DNA of 11,619 bases from SIG578 sp964508295 (GTDB lineage: Bacteria > Bacillota > Clostridia > Oscillospirales > Ruminococcaceae), in NCBI GenBank assembly GCA_964508295.1, contig CAZDSQ010000054.1, positions 1 to 11,619 on the forward strand. Reading direction: 5' to 3'. A program made the translations under genes and the position numbers. Positions 5,633 through 11,619 of this stretch are shown one piece after another. Each line of letters opens with the position of its first letter. Position 1 is the stretch's first letter. The notes under the pieces were generated by a model. That model worked only from the letters and a program-made list of their open reading frames with translations. It was not told the origin of the DNA and did no database searches.

Positions 5633-7072
5633 TTATTTGTAAACAATTTTCAGACTAAATGTCTTATGCGATTCTTTTTTTCTAAACTCGATATTTTGAG
5701 AAGCCGCAACAATTTCTTTGCCGAGTTTATTATTAGCCTCATCAATTATTGCAAAATAATTTTTTGAAAGATATGAAGTAATCGCAGAGTAATCCCAATT
5801 TGTAAATGCCATTGGTGCCTGCTCATATTTGTTTCTTGCGGCGTATGCAACAGCCTTTGCAAAATTATCCACACTGAGCTCCGCAAATCTTAAACCAAGA
5901 TAATCAAAATAGTTGTATTTTGTGGCGGTTGCACTTGGAATTGAGTGATTGTTATCCTTAATTGTATGGTCTGTTTTTACCTGAGAATCGCTCAAGTTAA
6001 AATAAGTAAATTCCAAAACCTGAGCTCCGTCTTTCATCACGGGATCATCAGATGTAACATCTATGTGGTAATACTTTCCGTCAAGCTCCACCATATTCCA
6101 GGCATGCGACTCGGTTGAGCTACCGTTATCAAGCTCGCCCTTTACAACTATGCTCTGTATTCCCGCTTCTCTCGCAAGATACTGGAAGGCATAGGCATAG
6201 CCCTCACAAACCGCAACGCCGTTTACAAGCGCACCGTACATATTGTGGGCGTTTTCGGCCTTATAGCTTGTATCATACTTACAGTTATTTACAAGGTAGT
6301 TATGGATATAAAGCTCGCGGTCAAAGGCGGTCATAGAGCTGTTTATGCCTTTTAAAACCTTATCAACAGCGGTCTTTACCTTATCGTCCATAGCCTTTAT
6401 TTTAGCGGCGTCGCCGTCGCAGAGCATATTGGAAAGCGAAATATTCAGTACCTTATTTCCCAAGAAGGTGTAGTAGCAGGTGTTGCCTCTCCAGAAATGC
6501 TGCGGATAGTCATCTCTGTAATAGTTATAGGCGTTTTCGGCTTCTTGTTTTGTTATATCAAAGTCAAAATCGACCTGCTTTTCATAGTTCCCAAACTTCT
6601 CAGCAAAAAGCATATACGCCTTTTTCTCAGCCTCTGTTCCGTTCTTTGAGAGCTCAAGCCAGCCGTAATACTTATCCTCTGTAACGGGATCAAGCGTTAC
6701 ATTCACAACAGAAGCCTGCGACGAGGTTGTAGTCATTTTTTTGGACGAGGTTGTAGTGGTCTTGTTTGACGAAAGCTCATCGCGCAGGGTTGCGCTGGTT
6801 GTTGTTATCTGAAAGCTTTCCTTTGAAGATGTTGAAATTATAGACGAGCTGCTCTGATTAACCATTGACGAAGTACTAACTTTTGATGACTCTGGCGCAG
6901 ACTCCGACTGCGCTTGACCGCTTACATCAGCCTGATTTTCAACATTTGACGCGGTTTCGCTGCCGCTGAGAGCCGAACTGCCATACTTGCCGCCACCCTC
7001 TTCACCACAAGAAGAGAATACAAGCATAAGCACCATACATAGTGCCATAAAAAGCGTTAAACTCTTTTTCAT
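5633..7072 (-). CDS. Transglutaminase-like surface lipoprotein
   Basis: The 479-residue protein starts with a signal peptide (KK, then hydrophobic 5-19) ending in FSSC, so Cys22 is the likely lipidation site, although Phe at -3 is unusual for a lipobox. Residues 31-122 are a low-complexity Ser/Thr linker suited to spanning the wall. The transglutaminase-like domain (about 240-345) has a complete triad: Cys289 in GVAVCEGYA, His323 in ESHAWNMV and Asp338 in YYHIDVT. This matches the protease-like transglutaminase superfamily common in Clostridia. Substrates are unknown, and hydrolysis or crosslinking of wall or surface proteins is inference. The start ATG overlaps the rsmI stop by one base (TGATG), with GAGGAGG upstream, which indicates translational coupling. 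No clear terminator follows. Confidence 0.9.
   Translation of the reverse strand: MKKSLTLFMALCMVLMLVFSSCGEEGGGKYGSSALSGSETASNVENQADVSGQAQSESAPESSKVSTSSMVNQSSSSIISTSSKESFQITTTSATLRDELSSNKTTTTSSKKMTTTSSQASVVNVTLDPVTEDKYYGWLELSKNGTEAEKKAYMLFAEKFGNYEKQVDFDFDITKQEAENAYNYYRDDYPQHFWRGNTCYYTFLGNKVLNISLSNMLCDGDAAKIKAMDDKVKTAVDKVLKGINSSMTAFDRELYIHNYLVNNCKYDTSYKAENAHNMYGALVNGVAVCEGYAYAFQYLAREAGIQSIVVKGELDNGSSTESHAWNMVELDGKYYHIDVTSDDPVMKDGAQVLEFTYFNLSDSQVKTDHTIKDNNHSIPSATATKYNYFDYLGLRFAELSVDNFAKAVAYAARNKYEQAPMAFTNWDYSAITSYLSKNYFAIIDEANNKLGKEIVAASQNIEFRKKESHKTFSLKIVYK
6720..6757. repeat. Direct repeat in the Ser/Thr linker of the lipoprotein gene
   Basis: GACGAGGTTGTAGT occurs at 6720-6733 and 6744-6757, a 24-bp period. 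It encodes repeated TTTSS units in the linker. The in-frame spacing suggests growth of the linker by local duplication. Confidence 0.7.
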
Positions 7073-7911
7073 CAGTTTTCCTCCTCGTGACCTACAAGAA
7101 TCTTATATAGTTCATTTTTTCTGTAGCCACTTTGCTTTGCCATAAGGCGAGCGGCATCGTTTTTGCTTTTTCCCGAACGCACCATTTCGAGCATTATCTC
7201 AAGGCAATCCTCCAAGGAATATTCCTCGATTTTTTTCTCGGTGCCTTCCAAGACCAGAACATACTCGCCGCGCGGGTCATTTAACTCATAATATGTAACA
7301 GCGCTATCAAGAGTTAAGAGTAGCACCTCTTCGTGTATCTTTGTAAGCTCTCGACAGAGCGAAATTCTTCTCTCTCCACCAAAATATTTCTTAAAATCAG
7401 ATAGGGTTGCGCGGAGTTTATGAGGAGCCTCGTAGAAGATCATCGTTCTTGTTTCATCTTTTAGCTCTTCAAGGTGCTCAAATCTGCTTTTTTTCGAGGT
7501 TGACAAAAAGCCCTCAAAGCAAAATCTCGAGCAGGAAATTCCCGAAACTGCTATTGCAGACATTGCGGCGGTAGGACCGGGGACGACCTCAATGGCTATT
7601 CCCTCTTTTCTGCAGAGGGCAACAAGGTCTTCACCGGGGTCAGAAATGCAGGGCATACCCGCATCGGTTACGATAGCGCAGTTTTCGCCCGCCATAATTC
7701 TGTCAGCAATCTGCACACCTTTTTCGGTGCGGTTATGCTCATAGTAGCTTATAAGAGGCTTCTTTATTTCAAAATGGTTTAAAAGCCTTAAGGTCACTCT
7801 TGTATCCTCAGCGGCTATAAAATCAACCTTTGCAAGTGTTTCAACTGCTCTGGGAGTCATATCCGAAAGGTTTCCTATCGGAGTTCCCACAACATAAAGC
7901 TTTCCCGACAT
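7072..7911 (-). CDS. rsmI: 16S rRNA (cytidine(1402)-2'-O)-methyltransferase RsmI
   Basis: RsmI adds the ribose methyl group to C1402 in the decoding centre of 16S rRNA, using S-adenosylmethionine, and helps shape the P site. The 279-residue length is standard. The tetrapyrrole-methylase-type fold is shown by LYVVGTPIGNLSDMTPRA (5-22), AAEDTR (33-38), VTDAGMPCISDPG (81-93), PGPTA (111-115), EAPHK (161-165) and CRELTK (186-191). A short C-terminal helical domain (DAARLMAKQSGYRKNELYKI) follows, as in the family. The ATG directly follows the stop codon of the TrmN6-like gene with no gap, and its own Shine-Dalgarno is weak (GGGATGTG), so coupling is likely. Pairing of rsmI with a TrmN6-like gene is a familiar Firmicute arrangement (yabB and yabC in Bacillus). 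Confidence 0.97.
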   Translation of the reverse strand: MSGKLYVVGTPIGNLSDMTPRAVETLAKVDFIAAEDTRVTLRLLNHFEIKKPLISYYEHNRTEKGVQIADRIMAGENCAIVTDAGMPCISDPGEDLVALCRKEGIAIEVVPGPTAAMSAIAVSGISCSRFCFEGFLSTSKKSRFEHLEELKDETRTMIFYEAPHKLRATLSDFKKYFGGERRISLCRELTKIHEEVLLLTLDSAVTYYELNDPRGEYVLVLEGTEKKIEEYSLEDCLEIMLEMVRSGKSKNDAARLMAKQSGYRKNELYKILVGHEEEN

Positions 7912-8643
7912 TTATTCACATCCCATTACTGTATATATCGATTTAATTTCTCTCTGACCCTCGTCGGAGTCAATAACTAATGGCGGCATAACCTCCAAAA
8001 AGGGCTTTGCGCCCTTCTTGCCTTCGATTAAAACAAGCCAAGGCTTTTGAGAAATTGAGGAATATATCATTCTCATTCTTTTAGGCTCGATTGAGTTTTT
8101 TCGCATAGCGTCAAAGCAGTCGCAAAGGCGTTCGCTCTTTTGGCAGATGCAAAATCTGCCGCCGAATTTAAGCATTTTGTTTGCCGCCTGTGCCGCATCG
8201 TAAATACTCAGAGAGCCTTCCTCTCTTGCCTTTGCCCGCTCCTCTTTGGGAGATTTTGCGCCGCTGTTTTCCTTATAATAAGGAGGATTGCAGATAACTA
8301 AATCAAGGCTGGTGTTTTCGATATTACGAGAAACAAGCTCTCTATCTCTGACATCGCCGCAGATAACCTTTATATTGTTAAGGTTATTTTTTTCGGCAGA
8401 CGCCTCTATAAGCTTAGCAGCATCATTCTGAATTTCAACCGCAAAGATTTCGAGATTCTTTTTGCGCTTGCAAATCAAAAACGGAATAATTCCGCAGCCC
8501 GAGCCGATATCGCATATACGGCTTGCGGGGCGCGAAAGGGCAAAATTCTCGAGCAAAACGGCATCTGTACCAAAGCGGTGATGCTCGTTTATTGCTACAG
8601 ACAATCCGCCTACGTCCTGCCACTCTATCCTTAAGTTCCTCAT
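7912..8643 (-). CDS. TrmN6/YabB-like tRNA1(Val) adenine-37 N6-methyltransferase
   Basis: This is a class I SAM-dependent methyltransferase of about 243 residues. The family includes E. coli TrmN6, which makes m6A37 in tRNA1(Val), and Bacillus YabB. Seen in the sequence are the N-terminal HHRFGTDAVLL (21-31), the SAM-binding loop DIGSGCGI (45-52), an acidic residue after strand 2 (AVEIQ) and the amino-methyltransferase motif NPPY (119-122). The tRNA specificity is inferred from the family. I chose the ATG at 8641-8643, which overlaps the upstream stop by one base (TGATG). A TTG three bases earlier (8644-8646) is also possible and would add one residue. The gene lies between the WalJ-like gene and rsmI, touching both. 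Confidence 0.9.
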   Translation of the reverse strand: MRNLRIEWQDVGGLSVAINEHHRFGTDAVLLENFALSRPASRICDIGSGCGIIPFLICKRKKNLEIFAVEIQNDAAKLIEASAEKNNLNNIKVICGDVRDRELVSRNIENTSLDLVICNPPYYKENSGAKSPKEERAKAREEGSLSIYDAAQAANKMLKFGGRFCICQKSERLCDCFDAMRKNSIEPKRMRMIYSSISQKPWLVLIEGKKGAKPFLEVMPPLVIDSDEGQREIKSIYTVMGCE

Positions 8644-9437
8644 CAAAAAATCAGCATCCTTGAGTTTTCATATCTCGGGGCGACATCAAGCTCATAGTCA
8701 ACGCCCATTTCAAAGCCCTCACAGCATAGCGCAAGATTAACGGTTTCAAATGCAATTTCGGGTGTGTTGTTCTGCTCGCTTAAATGTGCTAGTAAAAACC
8801 TTCTATTGCCGCCTTTCACAAGCTCCACAACGGTCTTAGCGCAGTCATTATTAGAAATATGACCGCAGCCGCCGGAAATGCGCTGGCGGAGCAAAAATGG
8901 ATATGCGGCATTGCACATAAGCATACCTTCATCGTAGTTTGCTTCAATTATATTCAAATCAGCGCCCTTGATGCTACAAAAAAGCGCATCGTCAATATGC
9001 CCTGCATCCGTTGAGTAAACTACGCGGCGTTTATCGGCGGTAGTTATCCTATAGCCTACCGCATCAGCGGCATCGTGATAGACCTCAAATGCAGAAAACG
9101 AAGTTCTACCGAGATTATATACTGTCGCCTTTTCTATAATATGTATATTATTTTCCACCGATGGAGCGTGAAAAAGGAGTTTTTCAGCCGTCTTTTCGGT
9201 TGCATAAACGGGAATATCAGTTTTCTTGCAGAAAACCTCAAGACCTTTAATATGGTCAATATGCTCGTGGGTGATAAGCAAAGCCTCAATCTGCTCTAAA
9301 CTCATCCCCGCATTTTCCAAGCCAGCCTTTGTTTTGGAAAAGCTGAGACCTATATCAACCAAAACGCCGCTCTCGGCATCACCAACAAAGGTACAGTTTC
9401 CGTTGCTGCCACTCGACAAGGTAAAAACACGCGCCAT
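8643..9437 (-). CDS. walJ: WalJ/YycJ-like metallo-beta-lactamase-fold hydrolase
   Basis: The protein belongs to the metallo-beta-lactamase-fold family typified by Bacillus YycJ (WalJ), which lies in the WalRK cell-wall regulation cluster and is linked to coordinating division with DNA replication. THEHIDH at 56-62 is the HxHxDH metal motif. Downstream are a further His in VYHDAAD, the Asp of STDAGH, and a C-terminal LAHLS. The start MARVFTLSSGSNGNC matches the family N-terminus. The ATG at 9435-9437 has AGTAGGA just upstream, giving 264 residues. A TTG at 9459-9461 would add 8 residues but has no ribosome binding site. Unlike in Bacillus, no walRK, yycH or htrA is seen next to it. murA lies upstream and methyltransferase genes downstream. 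The gene symbol is by family resemblance. Confidence 0.88.
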   Translation of the reverse strand: MARVFTLSSGSNGNCTFVGDAESGVLVDIGLSFSKTKAGLENAGMSLEQIEALLITHEHIDHIKGLEVFCKKTDIPVYATEKTAEKLLFHAPSVENNIHIIEKATVYNLGRTSFSAFEVYHDAADAVGYRITTADKRRVVYSTDAGHIDDALFCSIKGADLNIIEANYDEGMLMCNAAYPFLLRQRISGGCGHISNNDCAKTVVELVKGGNRRFLLAHLSEQNNTPEIAFETVNLALCCEGFEMGVDYELDVAPRYENSRMLIF

Positions 9438-9461
9438 AAAAATCCTACTTTCATAAAACAA

Positions 9462-9494
9462 TCGGCAAAGCTGGGAAAATCCCCTCTTTGCCGA
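9462..9494 (-). terminator. Stem-loop after murA, probable (leaky) terminator
   Basis: TCGGCAAAG (9462-9470) pairs perfectly with CTTTGCCGA (9486-9494), with inner GGG/CCC pairs around an AAAAT loop. On the minus strand it begins 18 bases after the murA stop and is followed by TTGTTTTAT, an imperfect U-tract. No convincing promoter is visible between it and the WalJ-like start at 9437, so partial read-through from murA may supply the downstream run. Confidence 0.65.
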
Positions 9495-9512
9495 AAACCG
9501 TTTAAAAACTAT

Positions 9513-10796
9513 TTACATTGCGGCAGAAATCTGAGAATCGGGGACCTCTACTTTTCTGATATCCGCTCCGAGAGCACAAAGCTTGACCTCGAAATTTTCA
9601 TATCCTCTTTCAATATGATAAATATCCTCAACCTCGGTCTCACCGTCACCGCAGAGGCCTGCGATTACAACCGCCGCGCCTGCTCGAAGGTCAGTAGCCT
9701 TAACGGGAGCCGCCTTAAAAGAGTCGATACCCTCAATAACGGCCATTTTACCGTCTACCTTAATATCTGCGCCCATTTTCTGAAGCTCAGAAACATAGCG
9801 GAAGCGATTATCCCAAACGCCTTCGGTGATGGTACTTGTACCCTCTGCCATACAGGCAACAACCGCCATTTGAGGCTGCATATCTGTCGGAAATCCGGGA
9901 TAAGGCAGGGTTTTTATATCAATTTTTGTAAGCTTCTTATTCGCAGTTATACGAATAGCCTCGTCAAACTCCTCGACCTCGACGCCCATTGCCTCGAGCT
10001 TTGCGGTTATAGGCTTCATATGCTTGGGAATAACGTTCTTAACAAGAACGTCTCCGCCCGTTGCTGCAGCGGCAACCATATAGGTTCCTGCTTCGATCTG
10101 GTCGGGGATTATTGCATAGTCAGTTCCGTGCATCTGGGAAACGCCGTGAATTTTAATAACGTCTGTTCCCGCTCCCATAATGTTAGCGCCCATAGAGTTT
10201 AGGAAGTTAGCAAGGTCAACGATATGAGGCTCTTTTGCAACGTTTTCAAGAATGGTTACACCAGTTGCTCTAACGGCGGCTAACATAGCATTCATTGTTG
10301 CTCCAACCGAAACCTTATCAAAGAACACCTGATTACCTATAAGTCGGTCAGCGTGAACGTCGAGCATACCTTCCTCTATCTCGGCGGTTGCACCCAGAGC
10401 CTCAAAGCCCTTTATATGCTGGTCGATAGGTCTGACACCGAAATCGCATCCGCCTGGCATAGAAACCCTTGCATGACCGTATCTACCGAGCATACTGCCC
10501 CAGAAATAATAGGAGGCGCGCATCTTGCAGCTCAACTCATAAGGAATGGTTGTTGTATTTAAATGTGTGGTATCGATCTCAATAGTAGTCTTATTGATAT
10601 AGCGAACCTTTGCACCAAGCTCGCTTAAAATTTTAAGTGTTGTAAAAACATCTCTGATATCGGGGACATTCTCAATAACGCAAACACCCTCGGCAAGAAC
10701 TGTTGCCGAAAGAATGGCGACTGCGGCATTTTTTGCGCCGCTGATCGTAACCTCGCCTTTTAATGCGTTTCCCCCACGAATGACATATTTTTCCAA
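9513..10796 (-). CDS. murA: UDP-N-acetylglucosamine 1-carboxyvinyltransferase (MurA)
   Basis: MurA transfers enolpyruvate from PEP to UDP-GlcNAc, the first committed step of peptidoglycan synthesis in the cytoplasm. The 427-residue length fits the family. Key residues are present: Lys22-Asn23 in SGAKNAA, the catalytic Cys117 in MPGGCDFGVRP (the cysteine alkylated by fosfomycin in known MurA enzymes), Asp305 in PGFPTDMQPQM and Arg371 in DLRAGAAVV. Firmicutes often have two paralogues (MurAA and MurAB/MurZ). The C-terminal VEVPDSQISAAM and the KMRASYYFWG segment do not settle which this is. The start is TTG at 10794-10796. No in-frame ATG is near, the N-terminus MEKYVIRGGN fits the family, and GGGAGAG sits 7 bases upstream. 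It has its own consensus promoter. Confidence 0.97.
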   Translation of the reverse strand: MEKYVIRGGNALKGEVTISGAKNAAVAILSATVLAEGVCVIENVPDIRDVFTTLKILSELGAKVRYINKTTIEIDTTHLNTTTIPYELSCKMRASYYFWGSMLGRYGHARVSMPGGCDFGVRPIDQHIKGFEALGATAEIEEGMLDVHADRLIGNQVFFDKVSVGATMNAMLAAVRATGVTILENVAKEPHIVDLANFLNSMGANIMGAGTDVIKIHGVSQMHGTDYAIIPDQIEAGTYMVAAAATGGDVLVKNVIPKHMKPITAKLEAMGVEVEEFDEAIRITANKKLTKIDIKTLPYPGFPTDMQPQMAVVACMAEGTSTITEGVWDNRFRYVSELQKMGADIKVDGKMAVIEGIDSFKAAPVKATDLRAGAAVVIAGLCGDGETEVEDIYHIERGYENFEVKLCALGADIRKVEVPDSQISAAM

Positions 10797-10816
10797 AACA
10801 GCACTCTCCCTGTTTT
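10795..10816 (-). promoter_or_regulatory. Hairpin displaying the murA ribosome binding site
   Basis: AAAACAG and CTGTTTT form a perfect 7-bp inverted repeat around the 8-nt loop GGAGAGTG (minus-strand sense). The loop holds the Shine-Dalgarno sequence, and the 3' arm runs into the TTG start codon. The stem is AT-rich, so it would be of modest stability. It could place the ribosome binding site in an exposed loop or hinder access to the start codon. Confidence 0.5.
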
Positions 10817-10863
10817 TTTATGTTAAATTTAGAAATTAGTCCATTACATAATAGTTCTATTGT

Positions 10864-10892
10864 ATTATACTATATCCACAAAAAAATATCAA
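10864..10892 (-). promoter_or_regulatory. Strong sigma-A-type promoter of murA
   Basis: On the minus strand TTGATA (10887-10892) is followed by exactly 17 bp, including a run of seven T, and a perfect TATAAT (10864-10869). The predicted transcript has a leader of about 60 nt before the TTG start. The promoter begins 12 bases after the upstream gene's stop codon. Confidence 0.9.
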
Positions 10893-10903
10893 GTGTTATT
10901 TAT

Positions 10904-11287
10904 TTACAAATTGATTACAGATATTCTGCTTTGTGCCTCGTCCAGAATTTCACGGCATATCATAATCTGACGGTCGCATATTTTATCAAGTCCCTCGGGG
11001 CGCTCGCTCTCGCACATAAGCTCGGAAAAAACATTATAAAGCGCCTGCTGAATATAGTAGGCGCGCATCAGCATATCGGTTTCCGAAACTATCGGGCTTT
11101 TATTTTGGGTGTCGTTATCGTTTGTGGCAAGCTCCTCATAAAACATTCTATTGAGCGCCGCCGTTTGCTCGTATTTCTTTTTTAGCTGCGGGTCGCCCGT
11201 GTATTGCGCAAAGCGTTTCATCTCATCGGCCGCCCAGAGCTGATAATCGGCAAGCTTTCGGCGCAGTTTCTCATCTTGATTTTGCAT
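10904..11287 (-). CDS. Hypothetical soluble helical protein
   Basis: This 127-residue protein was not recognised. It has no signal peptide or membrane helix. It is rich in charged and amphipathic helix-forming residues: helices are suggested at about 3-27, 31-54 and 66-93, with a polar, likely flexible break around 55-65 (NDNDTQNKS), and a last helix at about 99-121. Cys92, Cys104 and Cys111 lie in the second half. GGAGGA (11296-11301) lies 8 bases before the ATG at 11285-11287, a convincing start. It diverges from rpsB and precedes murA, which has its own promoter, so no shared function follows from position. No strong terminator is seen before the murA promoter, and I could not place its promoter with confidence. 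Confidence 0.75.
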   Translation of the reverse strand: MQNQDEKLRRKLADYQLWAADEMKRFAQYTGDPQLKKKYEQTAALNRMFYEELATNDNDTQNKSPIVSETDMLMRAYYIQQALYNVFSELMCESERPEGLDKICDRQIMICREILDEAQSRISVINL

Positions 11288-11408
11288 TTTTTCATTCCTC
11301 CCATTTTATTTTTGGAGCATTTTAAAGGTTTATTCTAAGGTTAATTTTCCTTTTTAAACACAGAACAAATTTAATTTCAATTTTTTTACAAAAAATGCAA
11401 AAAAACAC
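11288..11408. other. Divergent intergenic region, AT-rich
   Basis: This stretch between the hypothetical gene and the rpsB promoter is very AT-rich, with T and A runs at 11381-11387 and 11390-11405. It must hold the promoter of the minus-strand gene. TAGAAT on the minus strand (11332-11337) is a possible -10 without a good -35. The A/T tracts upstream of the rpsB -35 could act as an UP element. No coding sequence or RNA gene was recognised. Confidence 0.5.
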
Positions 11409-11437
11409 TTGCCAAAGCAAAACGCTTGTGATATAAT
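11409..11437 (+). promoter_or_regulatory. Strong extended -10 promoter of rpsB
   Basis: TTGCCA (11409-11414), a 17-bp spacer and a perfect TATAAT (11432-11437) preceded by TGA give a strong sigma-A-type promoter with extended -10. Transcription would start near 11444, leaving a leader of about 100 nt before the rpsB ATG. An A-rich tract lies directly upstream. Confidence 0.92.
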
Positions 11438-11444
11438 TTATCGG

Positions 11445-11543
11445 TAAAACACACGCCGTGCAATTGACGGGACAGTGCCGACTAGTCGGTTACCTCGCAA
11501 AGTGCGTGCGGCGGAGGTTAAAAACTGTTAGGAGGAAAAACAA
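11445..11543 (+). promoter_or_regulatory. Structured 5' leader of rpsB, candidate S2 autoregulatory element
   Basis: The leader can fold with a GC-rich 8-bp stem (11454-11461 with 11506-11513, two G-U pairs). Inside it is a perfect 12-nt palindrome, CCGACTAGTCGG (11478-11489). ACCTC (11492-11496) can pair with GAGGT (11514-11518), and its CCTC part could pair instead with GAGG of the true Shine-Dalgarno (11531-11535), an on/off arrangement. Ribosomal protein S2 represses its own mRNA through a leader in gammaproteobacteria. Whether this leader does the same is inference. Confidence 0.5.
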
Positions 11544-11619
11544 ATGTCAGTAGTTTCAATGAAGCAGCTTCTTGAAGCAGGTGTTCACTTTGGACACCAG
11601 ACCAGAAGATGGAACCCCA
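11544..11619 (+). CDS. rpsB: Ribosomal protein S2 (partial, 5' end only)
   Basis: Only the first 25 codons are in the window. The protein starts MSVVSMKQLLEAGVHFGHQT and continues RRWNP, the highly conserved N-terminus of 30S subunit protein S2, which joins late in small-subunit assembly and supports S1 binding in bacteria that have it. AGGAGG (11530-11535) lies 8 bases before the ATG, an ideal ribosome binding site. A strong promoter and a structured leader precede it. In most bacteria tsf (elongation factor Ts) follows, but that lies beyond the window edge. Confidence 0.98.
   Translation, partial: MSVVSMKQLLEAGVHFGHQTRRWNP

Noticed and set aside
9438..9461. TTG start 24 bases upstream for the WalJ-like protein
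   Set aside because: The extra residues FYESRIF do not fit the family N-terminus and there is no ribosome binding site, while the ATG at 9437 has one.
9615..10202. Open frame of 195 codons on the plus strand
   Set aside because: It is fully antisense to murA, with no start signals and no family resemblance.
10835..10849. Minimal start-stop frames (ATG TAA and ATG GAC TAA) in the murA leader
   Set aside because: Neither has a Shine-Dalgarno sequence upstream, and such tiny frames are expected by chance in AT-rich leaders.
10888..10915. ATCAA...TTGAT repeat after the 127-residue gene, followed by a T run on the minus strand
   Set aside because: Five weak base pairs around an 18-nt loop make a poor terminator, and the T run is better explained as part of the murA promoter spacer.

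Overview
The window reads as ordinary chromosomal DNA from a low-to-mid GC Firmicute of class Clostridia, probably an Oscillospiraceae/Ruminococcaceae-type gut anaerobe. This lineage call is an inference. It rests on strong purine-rich ribosome binding sites (GGAGG type), sigma-A-like promoters with 17-bp spacers, Clostridia-like protein versions, and a Ser/Thr-rich lipoprotein with a transglutaminase-like domain. No phage, plasmid, insertion sequence, CRISPR or tRNA was recognised.

Layout from left to right. Positions 1-68 hold two palindromes, one terminator-like. Positions 84-302 (minus) encode a 72-residue membrane microprotein with an acidic, cysteine-rich tail and its own promoter. A glycolytic operon on the minus strand follows: pgk (3986-2796), tpiA (2729-1962) and gpmI (1938-424). 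It has a clear promoter upstream of pgk (4042-4070) and a strong terminator after gpmI (397-421). gap and eno are not in the window. Next is trmL (4611-4117, minus). Divergent from it is a 69-residue membrane-anchored basic protein (4693-4902, plus) with its own promoter, ending in a long hairpin terminator that also faces the next minus-strand gene.

The middle section holds two extracytoplasmic proteins on the minus strand: a single-pass protein with a SLAP-like outer domain (5564-4950) and a transglutaminase-like lipoprotein (7072-5633). The lipoprotein is the last gene of a tightly packed run, walJ/yycJ-like - trmN6-like - rsmI - lipoprotein. Stop and start codons there touch or overlap by one base, so translational coupling is likely. 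Upstream lies murA (10796-9513), with a consensus promoter, a TTG start and a Shine-Dalgarno sequence inside a small hairpin loop. Upstream of murA is an unidentified 127-residue soluble protein (11287-10904). Diverging from it, the window ends in the first 25 codons of rpsB (plus), behind a strong promoter and a structured leader of about 100 nt.

Functionally the window combines lower glycolysis, rRNA/tRNA methylation (RsmI, TrmL, TrmN6-like), cell-wall synthesis and homeostasis (MurA, WalJ-like) and ribosome production (S2), plus several small or surface-exposed proteins of unknown role. I see no clear new multi-gene system. The best candidates for something undescribed are the Cys/Asp-rich microprotein, the surface protein pair, the murA start-site hairpin and the rpsB leader.
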